A DNA stretch of 53,417 nt from Planctomycetota bacterium (GCA_027623235.1 JAQBVJ010000041.1:1-53417); one strand, 5' to 3'; positions 23,248-32,824 are shown, numbered from the stretch's first letter. A program made the numbers and translations. Notes: a model not told the origin generated them from the letters alone.

Positions 23248-26244
23248 ATGTCCTCAGCCAGGGAAAACCGATCGGCCTCGGCAGGTTCCAAAAAGAAACG
23301 GCCGTGTCCGTACCTTTTCGTTCTCGGCTGTGGCGTCAGTCCCGGATCCGACGCCGACGACTTCGCTCGGAAATTCGTGTACAGCTCGCGACAGCTGGAC
23401 TGCGGAGCCTCTGAAGTGATTCGCGGTGAGGCAGAGCGGTGGGACGGAGACTGTAAATCGAGCGTCGCGAAGTTCGCCCGCAAGTGGCTCGCCGAGCGGG
23501 ACATCGTCTTTGATCAGAAGCGACTGCTCGTGCGGAATTACGAAACAGACGCCGGTCCGCTGGCAGTGGCCGGTTACGTGCCGAAGACTCGTCCGGCAAT
23601 AGCAGGCGACAGCCCGGCCGGTGCGGATGACAGCGACGAGGAAGAATCGCCGTCAGCAGAGGACGCAGCCGGCAGTGAGGAAGCCGACAGTGAGGAAGAA
23701 GTCGAAGTCTCAGGCGAGGCTGGCACCTCGATGCCGCCGGCGGTTCTGGCGATCGTCGAAAAGCTGAAATCGATTCCCCCGAAGAAAGTCGCGACCGTGG
23801 CGGGCGGAGTGGCGGTGCTCGTACTGCTGGCCATTCTGATTCCCATGTTCATCCCGGACGGAGCGGACCGTACGGCTGGCGGCGATGCAGACACTCAGAC
23901 TGACGGCGACGGTGACGGAAAAGGCGGCGAGCCGAAGCAGCTGGCAGCTCCGAAATTTCCAACGGGCGTCGTGCGGGTTTACACGGGCGAGCCGGGATTC
24001 AACGTGCTCGTCGACGGCGAGGCGGTCAAAGACGAAGAAGGGAAGCTGGCGACAACTCCTTGCGCAGTGACAGCGAAGGCCGGATCGCACACGGTGACGG
24101 TTTATCTCGAGGGATTCTTCGATACGTCGAAAGTTGTCGACGTCTCCGAAGATGGCGAGGTGACATTCACGCCCCTTGCTGATCCCGACGGTACAAACAG
24201 CGATGCGCTGAATGCTTCCTGGCGGGATGCGGAAGTGGGCAAGCCGTTCGCGCTGACCGCTGTCAACTCGTCGCGGCCCGAACTCGACCCATACCTTACG
24301 TCGGATGGGTTGTCGCTGTGGTTTGTCGGTGACCGCGACGACGGGCGGGGCATTTTCGTGTCGACTCGGTTGTCGACGTTTCACGAATTCGGGACGCCAA
24401 TACAGATGAGTAAGAGTTCCGATCTTCCGGGAACGCCATGCGTGACGGATGACGCGCTGCTGGTGGTTTATGCCGTTCCTGAAAAGGCGAGACTGTTTTC
24501 GCTGACTCGAAACGACCCGCTGGGCGAGTTCGACAAGAAAGCGATTCGGGCCGCCGACGGTCTCGCCCCGACATGGGCCTCGGCGCAGATCCTCGGCGAC
24601 GGACTGCGAATTTACTGGCTGGAAATCACCCAGGAGAAAACCCGCACGCTGATGTCGACTCGGCAGTTCCGCGACTCGCCATTTGCCAACCTGTTTGAAT
24701 TCACGATGCCCGGCCGGCATCCGTGTTTGTCGCAGGACGGGCTGCGGCAGTACGTCTTCGACGGAAAACGTGTCATGCGTTATCGCCGAACCGCAGAGAC
24801 AAAAACGTTCGGTTCACCGGACGTGATTGCCACACTGGATCTGCCGGACTACGTGCTCAGCGAATCGCACCGTCAGTACTTTGTGAGCAACGACGAACAG
24901 TGGATGTTTTACTGCGATGACCCGGTGTCCGGCGGAGACCTCTTTGCCGTCAGGCTGTCCGACGGCCCGCAGTGGGGTGTCAAGCCGACCGGCAAGAGCA
25001 TTCCACCAAAGCCGGTCGTCGTGGCGGAAGTCGACCCGGAGATGAAGCCAGCAGACATTCCCGACAAGCCGGTCGTAAAGCCCGTCGATCCACGTTCGCT
25101 GCCGCTGCCGTACACGGCTCACTGGAAGATTTTCAAAACGCTGATCGCGAACCGTCAGTACGACGAGCTCGCCGGGCTGATTCAGAATGCGAAGTCGAAC
25201 CCGGCAATGAATCCGTTTTCCGACCAGTTGGCCTGGGACGAGGAAGAACTCAAGCTGGTGAGGCAGTTCTGGGCGGACGTGAAAAAGGGGATTGGCGAAT
25301 TCAAAAAAGGCGACAGCGTCCGCATCGCCAACAACCGCGCGGACTTCGACGAATTTAAAGACGGCACCATTCACGCGACGCGGTCGGGACAGCCGGTTCA
25401 GCGGAAGCTCGAAGAATTGCGTGCGTCAGAGCTCACTCAGTTTTATGACAAGCTGGAATCTTCAGGATCCGCGGAAGGCGAGTACCGCGCGGGAGTTTTC
25501 CTGTCTCACGACCGCGACGGAATCGAACGTGCGGCAAAGACGCGGATGGACGGAGCAGGGCGGCTGGGTGAGACCTTTTACGAGCGAGTCGTGCGGAGGC
25601 TGATTGCGCAGGCGAAAGGCGAACTGGATCGATCAAAGTTCGGAGAAGGCGTTGCTTTTATCAAACAAGCCACTCCGCTTGCCGAAGGACTGCCCATCGC
25701 TGAGGAACTTTCGAAGCTGGAAGGTTCGCTGTACGACTACGTGAAATGGCGGCAGGTCGGACCGCGAGGCTGGGCCGTTCGCGGGAACTCGTACGAGGCA
25801 ACTCTGGAACGCAAGCCGGGCGCGCTGCTGCTGTCAGAGATCGAGTACAAAAACGTTGAGGTTTCTCTCGAATGGAAAACAGAGAACTCGATGGTCGCGA
25901 TGGGAGGCGTCTATTTCCGCTTCCCAGGCTCGGGCGATCCGAATGACAACTCCTACAAAATTCAACTTGCGAACGACTTTGGAATCGCCTCGGACAATTT
26001 TTCAACGGGGGCTCTGTTCAAGGAAGAGTCGGCCACCGTCAACGCGGTGAAACCAGCGGGCGAGTGGAACACGCTGCTCGTGCGATTCCACGGCCCGGAT
26101 CTCGTTGTGACGATCAACGGGAAGAAAGTCATGGAGACAGTCGCGGTCTCGCCCGACAAATCGAAGCAGGGGTACGTGGCACTCGATGGAGTCGCAGGCG
26201 GAATTACCTACCGCAAGATTCTGGTCAGCGAGCTGCCCGAATAA
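23248..26244 (+). CDS. Large single-pass membrane protein: acidic linker, PEGA-like, propeller and DUF1080-like domains
   Basis: 998 residues from the ATG at 23248. The cytosolic N-terminal ~100 residues contain a Cys-containing module (CPYLFVLGCGVSPGSDADDF) unlike anything I recognise. An acidic, Ser/Glu-rich linker follows. One membrane helix lies at about 205-225 (VAVLVLLAILIPMFI). Then come a short PEGA-like sandwich (GFNVLVDGEAVKDEEG...GSHTVTVYLEGF), a TolB/PD40-type propeller (SSRPELDPYLTSDGLSLWF and similar strands), a helical region, and a C-terminal concanavalin-like DUF1080 domain (GGVYFRFPGSG...ITYRKILVSELPE). It probably spans the membrane with its sugar-binding part outside. Function unknown. 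Confidence 0.75.
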   Translation: MSSARENRSASAGSKKKRPCPYLFVLGCGVSPGSDADDFARKFVYSSRQLDCGASEVIRGEAERWDGDCKSSVAKFARKWLAERDIVFDQKRLLVRNYETDAGPLAVAGYVPKTRPAIAGDSPAGADDSDEEESPSAEDAAGSEEADSEEEVEVSGEAGTSMPPAVLAIVEKLKSIPPKKVATVAGGVAVLVLLAILIPMFIPDGADRTAGGDADTQTDGDGDGKGGEPKQLAAPKFPTGVVRVYTGEPGFNVLVDGEAVKDEEGKLATTPCAVTAKAGSHTVTVYLEGFFDTSKVVDVSEDGEVTFTPLADPDGTNSDALNASWRDAEVGKPFALTAVNSSRPELDPYLTSDGLSLWFVGDRDDGRGIFVSTRLSTFHEFGTPIQMSKSSDLPGTPCVTDDALLVVYAVPEKARLFSLTRNDPLGEFDKKAIRAADGLAPTWASAQILGDGLRIYWLEITQEKTRTLMSTRQFRDSPFANLFEFTMPGRHPCLSQDGLRQYVFDGKRVMRYRRTAETKTFGSPDVIATLDLPDYVLSESHRQYFVSNDEQWMFYCDDPVSGGDLFAVRLSDGPQWGVKPTGKSIPPKPVVVAEVDPEMKPADIPDKPVVKPVDPRSLPLPYTAHWKIFKTLIANRQYDELAGLIQNAKSNPAMNPFSDQLAWDEEELKLVRQFWADVKKGIGEFKKGDSVRIANNRADFDEFKDGTIHATRSGQPVQRKLEELRASELTQFYDKLESSGSAEGEYRAGVFLSHDRDGIERAAKTRMDGAGRLGETFYERVVRRLIAQAKGELDRSKFGEGVAFIKQATPLAEGLPIAEELSKLEGSLYDYVKWRQVGPRGWAVRGNSYEATLERKPGALLLSEIEYKNVEVSLEWKTENSMVAMGGVYFRFPGSGDPNDNSYKIQLANDFGIASDNFSTGALFKEESATVNAVKPAGEWNTLLVRFHGPDLVVTINGKKVMETVAVSPDKSKQGYVALDGVAGGITYRKILVSELPE

Positions 26245-26306
26245 CGACCGCTGGATGAGAGCCCGCCACTGTTGCTTTTTCGCGAGGGGCGAGGGGGCGT
26301 GTTCTG

Positions 26307-26359
26307 GTGGGGCTCGCTTCGCTCGGCCCACCCTACGGATCGGCTCGGCCCACCCTACG
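26307..26359. repeat. Intergenic palindrome, family F, at the murG 3' end
   Basis: GGTGGGGCTCGC (26307-26318) pairs with GCTCGGCCCACC across a three-base loop. The unit CTCGGCCCACCCTACG then appears twice (about 26322-26337 and 26344-26359, last base varying). On the minus strand the repeat begins CGTAGGGTGGGCC, and its TAG is the stop codon of murG. Confidence 0.75.
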
Positions 26360-27449
26360 ACAGGATGATGGAGGCGACTGTGTCCGCGGCATTTCGGCGG
26401 GCGAGCGACTCGCAGTTTTCTGACATCGTCATACGCAGCCCGGCACTGGTCACGAGTTCGGTCAGTGACTCGGCCAGATGGTTTTCAAGCTGCGAGGCGC
26501 GGGGGTCGATCAACCTCGCTGCGCCGGCCTTCTGAAAGACCGCGGCGTTGGCGGTCTGGTGGTCGTCCCGCGCGTGCTCGTACGGAATCAGAATCGAAGG
26601 CAGGTTGAGGCATGCCAGTTCGGCAAGCGTCGTCGCGCCGGATCGACTGACGACGAGCGAAGCGGTCGAGTATCGCTGAGGAAGGTCGCTGAAAAACGGT
26701 TCGACGACAGCGGGAATGCTGAGGCTTTGCCATTGGGTTCGGACCGATTCGGCGTCAGTCGGACCGGTCTGATGGATGACCCTCCACTGGCGAAACGTCG
26801 TTGCGGCGGGTCCGGTTGCAATCTGCCTCATCGCATTCAGGACCGCTTCGTTGACCTGTCGTGAGCCCTGGCTGCCTCCGAGGATCAGGAGTGTGTTTCG
26901 GCTGGCGATCTCATCGGGCGACGCTTTTTCTTCACATGCGATTTCCGGTCGGAGCGGGTTTCCTGTGAAAACGACCTGCTGTGCTCCGGGGAGGTGACTC
27001 GTTGTTTCCGCAAAACTCGAACAGACAACGGCTCGGCGCGAGAGCCGTCGAGTGGCTCGCCCCGGGATTACGTTCTGCTCGAGCAGAACCACTTTCACGC
27101 GGCGCCGAATCGCAGCGTTCGAAACCGCAAGGCTTGCCAGGCCACCCAGACCGATCACTGCGGCAGGCTCCTCCTGATCGATGAGGCGTCTCGCTGTGCA
27201 CCAGTCGGCGAAGTGACCTCGCAGAAACCTCAACGGGTGTCGGCGGGCTGACGCGACGGAAGGCACGTTGAGCGTGAGTGTTTCGAAACCGGCCTCGTGG
27301 AGGATCGCTTGCTCAATGGTGCGGCCCGAGCCTGCGAAGAGAAATCGCGCGTCCGGTCGAAGAGTTTTCAACGACGCGGCGACCGCGATGCCAGGGAAGA
27401 GATGGCCGCCGGTTCCGCCACCGGCAAAGACGAACAGCGAGGTGCTCAA
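26355..27449 (-). CDS. murG: UDP-GlcNAc:undecaprenyl-PP-MurNAc-pentapeptide transferase
   Basis: Makes lipid II at the cytosolic face of the inner membrane. 364 residues with a GT-B fold. The N-terminal glycine loop is FAGGGTGGHLFPG, then LGGLASLAVSNAA and LLEQNVIPGRATR. The second domain has ILGGSQGSRQVNEAV, VSRSGATTLAEL and ILIPYEHARDDHQTANA (UDP-GlcNAc site). The start codon appears to be TTG at 27449, overlapping the upstream stop as TTGA. The TAG stop lies in a palindromic repeat. No other mur genes are nearby. Confidence 0.92.
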   Translation of the reverse strand: MSTSLFVFAGGGTGGHLFPGIAVAASLKTLRPDARFLFAGSGRTIEQAILHEAGFETLTLNVPSVASARRHPLRFLRGHFADWCTARRLIDQEEPAAVIGLGGLASLAVSNAAIRRRVKVVLLEQNVIPGRATRRLSRRAVVCSSFAETTSHLPGAQQVVFTGNPLRPEIACEEKASPDEIASRNTLLILGGSQGSRQVNEAVLNAMRQIATGPAATTFRQWRVIHQTGPTDAESVRTQWQSLSIPAVVEPFFSDLPQRYSTASLVVSRSGATTLAELACLNLPSILIPYEHARDDHQTANAAVFQKAGAARLIDPRASQLENHLAESLTELVTSAGLRMTMSENCESLARRNAADTVASIILS

Positions 27450-28213
27450 TGGAATTCGTACGTCTTGCCCGGTTCGCCGATCTGTACGTTGGCAAGGCCG
27501 AGGGATTTCAGTTCGGCACGAACGGTGGGCTCAAAGGCGATTTTGATGTGGACGGCGATGACGGGGACGTCGTGCTGCAGTTTGGTCAGCTCGGTTTTGA
27601 AGAGGTTCGGCGTGAGGTGCATCGCCTTTTCGGCCAGCCACTCGAACGAGTTTGGGAAACTGGACTCCAGAAAGAGGCCTCGAATCCGCTTGTTCTGATT
27701 AATGAGCTCCCAGACCCGCTCCGTCGGGCTTGTGTCCGAGACGATTGCGACGGCGCTTTCACCGTCATCCAGAATGAAGCCAAACGTCGGCACGACGTGT
27801 GTGAGAGAAACCGGCGTGATGGTGAGTCTGCCGACTTGAACGGGTTGCTCGGCGGACAGTTCGGAGAGCTTCAGGAACGGCGTTTCCTCGCCGGACAGCC
27901 GGATCATGTCCGGCCAGAGGCAGTCGTTGAAGATGTGTTTTTTGATGCTGTCGAGAGTTTCCGGCCCGCCGTAAATCGTCGGGCATTCGGGGCCCGGGGT
28001 GTAAACATTGTCGACATAGATCGGCAGCGAGGCGAGGTGGTCGATGTGCGAGTGCGACAGGAAAACGTGCTCGACCTTTTTCTGGACCTCCAGCGGGCTC
28101 ACAAATCCAACGCTCCCTGCATCGATCACGACCTGGTCGTTGACGATGTAGGAGGCCAGAATCTGTTGATGAGGGCCCGATCCGACGGACGATTCCAACA
28201 GTGTGATTTTCAC
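27446..28213 (-). CDS. Metallo-beta-lactamase-fold hydrolase, class II cyclic-nucleotide phosphodiesterase-like
   Basis: 255 residues. The zinc motif is FLSHSHIDHLASLP at 51-64, with further ligands likely in LTHVVPTFG and IVSDTSP. The order, the VIDAGS strand and SHSHIDH are like class II 3',5'-cyclic-nucleotide phosphodiesterases (PDE1/CpdP type), though other MBL hydrolases share parts. It sits directly downstream of a class III nucleotide cyclase on the same strand (158-base gap) and upstream of murG with overlap, which fits cyclic-nucleotide turnover. Cytosolic; no signal. Confidence 0.78.
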   Translation of the reverse strand: MKITLLESSVGSGPHQQILASYIVNDQVVIDAGSVGFVSPLEVQKKVEHVFLSHSHIDHLASLPIYVDNVYTPGPECPTIYGGPETLDSIKKHIFNDCLWPDMIRLSGEETPFLKLSELSAEQPVQVGRLTITPVSLTHVVPTFGFILDDGESAVAIVSDTSPTERVWELINQNKRIRGLFLESSFPNSFEWLAEKAMHLTPNLFKTELTKLQHDVPVIAVHIKIAFEPTVRAELKSLGLANVQIGEPGKTYEFH

Positions 28214-28370
28214 AGGATGCCAGTCTTTTCAGTGGGACTCATTGAGCCAGGTGGGAACTGGCATCGGAATCCCTGGCGGTGATTCGGGCCGCTCGGGATT
28301 CGAGCTGCCTGTTCGATTGAAACGGTCTTTTCGGGCGAGGCCCGTCTGAGGTGTCCTGGGTGTCTGGGAG

Positions 28371-30149
28371 TTATTTCTGTCTCATCGTGATGATGCCGTC
28401 CCAGTCCGAAGGGGGCTGATCCTGGCCCTCGATTGCGTCCTGCAGAAACTCTCGGGCTGGATCATTCTTGGGCAGCAGTTTGAGCTGATCGTGAGCCTGC
28501 TGCCACTGGCCGGCGACGATCAGGTCGACAACCACTTCAAACTGGCTGATTTGAGTATCGGTTAAATCTGGCCGTGACGAGAGTGGCGCGACGAGCTCGC
28601 AGACCGTCATGACCTTGTCCATGCCGTACGGTCGGATCTGGCCGAATTTGCGGCATCGCATTTCGGAAGGTTCTGCGACTTTCCGCACGTATTGTGCAGT
28701 CAATTCGTCGATCAGGATCGGCGCTTTGAGGTGCTTGGTCATCGACTCAAGTCGCGCACCCATGTTAACGACCGGTCCGAAGGCTCCCACTTTGATCAGG
28801 TCTTCCGGGCCGATTTTTCCGGCCAGGGCTTTCCCGTGAGCGATTCCGATTCCGACGTTGAATTTGTAAAGCGGACTTTCCGGATTGTTGGTCGACTTGG
28901 CGAACTGCTGCTGGATGTAGAGCGCGGCATGGCACGCTGCGAGAGGGCCTTCCGGAGGCTCGTTAGGCCAACCCCAGAATCCCAGAGCGGCGTCGCCCTG
29001 AAAGTCGGCGATGACTCCGTCGTACTTCTGAATTCCTGACGTCATCACGCCCAGGGCATTACTGACCCGGTTCAGCAGTGCCTGCAGGCCGGATTCATTA
29101 TCCTCGGCCTGTTCCGAGTGCTTCGAGAAGCCACGCATATCACAGAACAGAACGGTGATGTCGGTATAACGAGGCTCGAGAAGTTTGTTTCCGTCGCCAG
29201 CTCGGACCGCCTCAACGACTGTTGGCGAGAAGAACTGTGCGAGTCCCGCCTGCTGTTTCTGCAGCGAGTTCACTTCGCGGATCGAGCTCACGAAATCGCC
29301 GACGAGTCCGGTGAATCTCAGGTCGCCTTTGAGGTCGCCTTCGCCCAGCGCTGTTGCTCCGGGGGCTCCGAACTGGCCCGTCACATAAAAAGCCCAGCCC
29401 TTGGATGCTTCGCCTTTCAGCGGCATGCAGAAGGCCCAGTCGAGATTGCCGGTCACTGTAAACGCCGGGTTGGATTCTTCGGTGTCCTGCCAGATGTGAA
29501 GCACGCCTTCTCCACGTTCGATCGCGGCGAACAGCAGGCGACGGCTCGGCGAAAACCGACCCATGTCTTCGCTGCGACTGTCCCATCGCATCATCACCGG
29601 CTTGTCATCCACCGTTGCGGTGGGAGCGTACTGGACGCAGGCCACAGCGCGTGCATGCTTCATCGAGTCGAGCAGAATTTTGACGGCGGCCTGAGCCAGT
29701 TCCTCATCGGTGCCCGCTTTGGAAATTGCTTTCGGTAGTTTTGTGAGCACTTCCAGGCGATGTTCTGCATTCTGGAATTTGAACTTGCAAAGCTGATCGG
29801 GTCCGAAAGAGTGCTCTTCAATGTGCGAACCGGAAACGCCGTCGGAGAAGTCGACCGAGACAAGCTGGAACAGAGTCTGTCCGATCCGAAAACCCTGGCC
29901 AGCACCAATAATGAACTCGCGCGTGTCGACTTCCTGGAAGTAAACCGGGTTGCGGGCGGAATCCAGTCGTTTGACTTTGAGCTGGCTGCCGTCGAGCGAG
30001 AGTTCGCAGTGCTCGCGCGAGATCAGCAGGTCCCAGGGAATCGCCCATCCGGCGCGTGGGGCACGACCCAGGCGGACAGCGTCATCGACAGGGATTTCCC
30101 AGCGGCGCTGGTGAGTCGGCTCGGGGCCCGTGACTAACAGCTCCATCAT
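28371..30149 (-). CDS. FHA-GAF-class III adenylate/guanylate cyclase
   Basis: 592 residues from the ATG at 30149 (a second ATG follows immediately). The FHA domain at about 1-100 has VRLGRAPRAGWAIPWDLLIS then REHCEL. A GAF-like domain (about 130-300) follows and a short linker helix (EVNSLQKQQAGLAQFFSP) leads into the cyclase. The catalytic domain has metal-binding Asp in ITVLFCDMRGFS (about 335) and FQGDAALGFWGW (about 388), and GIAHGKALAGKIG further on. No membrane helices, so it is a soluble signalling enzyme that could read phosphothreonine via FHA. The purine specificity is not decided by eye. Confidence 0.9.
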   Translation of the reverse strand: MMELLVTGPEPTHQRRWEIPVDDAVRLGRAPRAGWAIPWDLLISREHCELSLDGSQLKVKRLDSARNPVYFQEVDTREFIIGAGQGFRIGQTLFQLVSVDFSDGVSGSHIEEHSFGPDQLCKFKFQNAEHRLEVLTKLPKAISKAGTDEELAQAAVKILLDSMKHARAVACVQYAPTATVDDKPVMMRWDSRSEDMGRFSPSRRLLFAAIERGEGVLHIWQDTEESNPAFTVTGNLDWAFCMPLKGEASKGWAFYVTGQFGAPGATALGEGDLKGDLRFTGLVGDFVSSIREVNSLQKQQAGLAQFFSPTVVEAVRAGDGNKLLEPRYTDITVLFCDMRGFSKHSEQAEDNESGLQALLNRVSNALGVMTSGIQKYDGVIADFQGDAALGFWGWPNEPPEGPLAACHAALYIQQQFAKSTNNPESPLYKFNVGIGIAHGKALAGKIGPEDLIKVGAFGPVVNMGARLESMTKHLKAPILIDELTAQYVRKVAEPSEMRCRKFGQIRPYGMDKVMTVCELVAPLSSRPDLTDTQISQFEVVVDLIVAGQWQQAHDQLKLLPKNDPAREFLQDAIEGQDQPPSDWDGIITMRQK

Positions 30150-30517
30150 GGGGACTGAATCCTGCGGAATACGGGCGGCGGACCAGGTGCAGCGAATGGG
30201 CAATGATTGCGTGCCGTGGTGACGCACGCGACGAAACTTCGGACTCTGGACGTCGTTTTCGATGAAACCCGAAGCGTGTTGGAACGGGTAAGGGGAATGA
30301 AAGAAACGAGTCACGTAATTTTCAGGCTCGATCCTATCCTAAGCGGAATTCCAGCATCAACCCCGGGTCGGCTGGAACTGGCTTCAGTTGAGGGGCAGCG
30401 AGCCTTCTGTTAGAGGTCATGAATTCCACTTTGCTTGAGGTTCTGGGGGGCGGTCGACAGGTCCCACCACGATTTTCTTTTTAACAACTCCCAGAATACC
30501 GTGTTTCCCGGTTCCTC
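30150..30517. other. Divergent intergenic region, cyclase/punA
   Basis: 368 bases without a credible gene. No palindromic repeat or strong hairpin is evident. The stretch 30470-30500 (TTTCTTTTTAACAACTCCCAG) is the most AT-rich part and is the likeliest place for the punA promoter, but no clear -35/-10 pair can be defended. Confidence 0.5.
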
Positions 30518-31411
30518 ATGAACGAACTGTCTCACAACCTGCTGCAGAGTGTTGAGGCCGTCAGGGAAAAGTGGTCTGAACGGCCAGCAGTCGGAATTGT
30601 GCTGGGATCGGGACTGGCCGGCCTCAGTCTGGCTGTCGAGCTGGGTGCCGAATTCGGTCCGGGCGAGATTCCGAACTACCCGAAGACGACCGCTTTGGGA
30701 CACCGTGGCCGCCTTCTGTGCGGCTGGCTCGACGGAGTCCCGGTCGTTGTCATGGACGGTCGGGCCCATCTGTACGAGTCACACTCGCCACAGGACGTCG
30801 TGTATCCGCTGCATCTGATGCTGCAACTTGGTGTCAATTCAGTGGTTATGTCCAACGCCAGCGGCGCAGTGAATCCGGAATACCAGACCGGAGACGTCGT
30901 CGTTTTGAACGATCATATCAATTTGATGTGGGGGAATCCGCTTACGGGTAGGAATGACGACAGTCTGGGGCCTCGGTTTCCGGATATGTCGTCTCCTTAT
31001 GATGTCACGTTGGCCGAGGCTGGTCGTGCGGCAGCCGAGCGGGCGGGCTTGCGAGTGCACTCGGGCGTGTATCTCGGCATGGCCGGGCCCAATTACGAGA
31101 CGGCGGCTGAGTATCGGATGGCTCGTACTCTGGGGGCCGACGTCGTCGGGATGTCGACCGTTCCCGAGGTTCTCGCTGCCAGGCATGCGGGTGTTCGCGT
31201 TTTTGCAGCGTCCGTTGTTTCCAACGTGCATTCGCCGGGTTGTGATCCGGTTTCCGGCGCGGAAGTGGTCGAGGTTGTGGCGAGAGCCGAACCAGCAATG
31301 CGCATCGTTTTGTCCGGGGTGCTTGACGTGATCCGCTCGGAATCCAGCGACGACGCATCACCAACGGCTGGCTCTCGGGATTCCATCGCCGTCGAAACCC
31401 ACCTCGAATAA
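30518..31411 (+). CDS. punA: Purine nucleoside phosphorylase
   Basis: Phosphorolysis of inosine/guanosine to base and ribose 1-phosphate. 297 residues of the trimeric PNP family: VGIVLGSGLAGL phosphate loop, GRAHLYESHS, SNASGAVNPEYQTGDVVVLNDHINL, and GPNYETAAEYRMARTLGADVVGMST containing the substrate-binding Glu and Met. SNVHSPG replaces the common TNxAAG stretch. It is 12 bases upstream of the MnmE-like gene and probably co-transcribed. Confidence 0.92.
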   Translation: MNELSHNLLQSVEAVREKWSERPAVGIVLGSGLAGLSLAVELGAEFGPGEIPNYPKTTALGHRGRLLCGWLDGVPVVVMDGRAHLYESHSPQDVVYPLHLMLQLGVNSVVMSNASGAVNPEYQTGDVVVLNDHINLMWGNPLTGRNDDSLGPRFPDMSSPYDVTLAEAGRAAAERAGLRVHSGVYLGMAGPNYETAAEYRMARTLGADVVGMSTVPEVLAARHAGVRVFAASVVSNVHSPGCDPVSGAEVVEVVARAEPAMRIVLSGVLDVIRSESSDDASPTAGSRDSIAVETHLE

Positions 31412-31423
31412 GCGAGCCCGAAG

Positions 31424-32749
31424 ATGGCCGCGCAGGTATCGCGACAGTCTGATTCCGAAGGCAGCGATGTTTTCAGTGCTGCCGTCCTGACGCCTGCCGG
31501 GCGAGGAGCGGTCGCAACGATCTCCGTCCGAGGGCCGGCTGACTGGGACGCGGCGGCGATCGATCGACACTTCGTCGCGGCGAACGGGCGGCCGCTCGCC
31601 GGGCAGTCGATGGGCCGAGTCTGTTTTGGCCTTTGGACTTCAGGCTGCTCTGCAAACCTCGCTGAGAGAGAGTTGTCAGACTCAGAGGAAGTGGTTGTGT
31701 CTCGCTGCGAAGACGGCTCCATCGAAGTCTGCTGCCACGGCGGCCCGACGGCTGTTGAGCGAATTCTGAACGACCTCCGCAAGCAAGGGATCCGCATCGT
31801 CCCGTGGCAGGAGCACTTTGCTGCGAGCTCATCGAGTCTCGAAGCGGAGATGCATTCCACACTGGCCCGCGCAACGACGAAACGGACCGCTTTGAAGCTG
31901 CTTGAACTGCAGTCGACTTTGCCCGTCGAGTTCGCGCGACTGCAGCGACTTGCCCGAAGCGGCTGCGAGGGAGCGTCGATTCTCAAATCGGCTTCCGCTG
32001 CGCTGTCGTTGGAACTCGCCGAAATTCTGAAGTGGGTTCCGTTCGGGCTGCACCTGACGACGCCGTGGCGCGTCGTTCTTGCGGGGCGGCCCAACGTGGG
32101 AAAGTCGACTTTGATGAACGCTCTGGCCGGGTTTACTCGGGCGATCGTTTTTGACGAGCCGGGGACGACGCGCGATGTTGTGTCGGTCGAAACTGCGCTG
32201 GACGGCTGGCCGGTTCTGCTTCTGGACACAGCCGGAATCCGCGACGCCACGAGCGGGATCGAGCGAGAGGGTGTCTCGCGCAGTCGTCGCGCTCTGGGCG
32301 AGGCCGACTGTGTCTGCCTGCTGCTCGACGCCGGGTCGCAGTTGACCGACGAAGACCTGCAGTTGATGGCGGATGTCGCGGCGTCTCGAACGCCCGCGAT
32401 TCTCGTTGCCAGCAAGAGCGACCTCGACCGTGTCTGGGAAACACCGCTGGCCGAATTGACGGCGTTTACCCCGCCGCCGAAGGCAAGGCTGCATGTGGCA
32501 AGGCTGCAGGGGGAAGCCGTCGCCTCCGGCTCGGGGTTAAACGAGGTCTCGGTGAGCGCGGTCAATAAAGTCGGCATTGACCAGCTGATTGAGGCGATCG
32601 TCAGGCAACTCGTTCCGAAAGAACCACCAGCACAAACGGCCGTGCCGGTCACCGCTCGTCAAGTGAGTCTGCTGTCAGCAGCGAGAGCTGCCGCGGACCT
32701 GGGCGATTGCTCGGCGGCGTTAACGGAGCTGGAAAAACTGAACCACTGA
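31424..32749 (+). CDS. MnmE/TrmE-like GTPase lacking the C-terminal catalytic Cys region
   Basis: 441 residues. The N-terminal folate-binding domain starts DVFSAAVLTPAGRGAVATIS, as in MnmE. A helical domain follows, interrupted by a Ras-like G domain. G1 is GRPNVGKST (about 220-228, with the Asn that binds potassium in MnmE), then DEPGTTRD, G3 DTAGIRD, and SKSD in place of NKxD. The protein stops at AALTELEKLNH, so the usual last helices and the invariant C-terminal CIGK are missing. In MnmE that Cys is needed for the wobble-uridine modification with MnmG. It may still act as an MnmE in planctomycetes, or be a GTPase with a changed role. Confidence 0.85.
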   Translation: MAAQVSRQSDSEGSDVFSAAVLTPAGRGAVATISVRGPADWDAAAIDRHFVAANGRPLAGQSMGRVCFGLWTSGCSANLAERELSDSEEVVVSRCEDGSIEVCCHGGPTAVERILNDLRKQGIRIVPWQEHFAASSSSLEAEMHSTLARATTKRTALKLLELQSTLPVEFARLQRLARSGCEGASILKSASAALSLELAEILKWVPFGLHLTTPWRVVLAGRPNVGKSTLMNALAGFTRAIVFDEPGTTRDVVSVETALDGWPVLLLDTAGIRDATSGIEREGVSRSRRALGEADCVCLLLDAGSQLTDEDLQLMADVAASRTPAILVASKSDLDRVWETPLAELTAFTPPPKARLHVARLQGEAVASGSGLNEVSVSAVNKVGIDQLIEAIVRQLVPKEPPAQTAVPVTARQVSLLSAARAAADLGDCSAALTELEKLNH

Positions 32750-32824
32750 AAGAACGGAGAACTGGACGTCCTGTTTGCAGCTTTACGACGTCTGAAGCTC
32801 TGATTCTCTCTCGTGGTAAAGACT

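Noticed and set aside
32133..32652. Long minus-strand ORFs opposite the MnmE-like gene
   Set aside because: Ser/Arg-rich shadows without domains; G-protein motifs on the plus strand fix the true frame.
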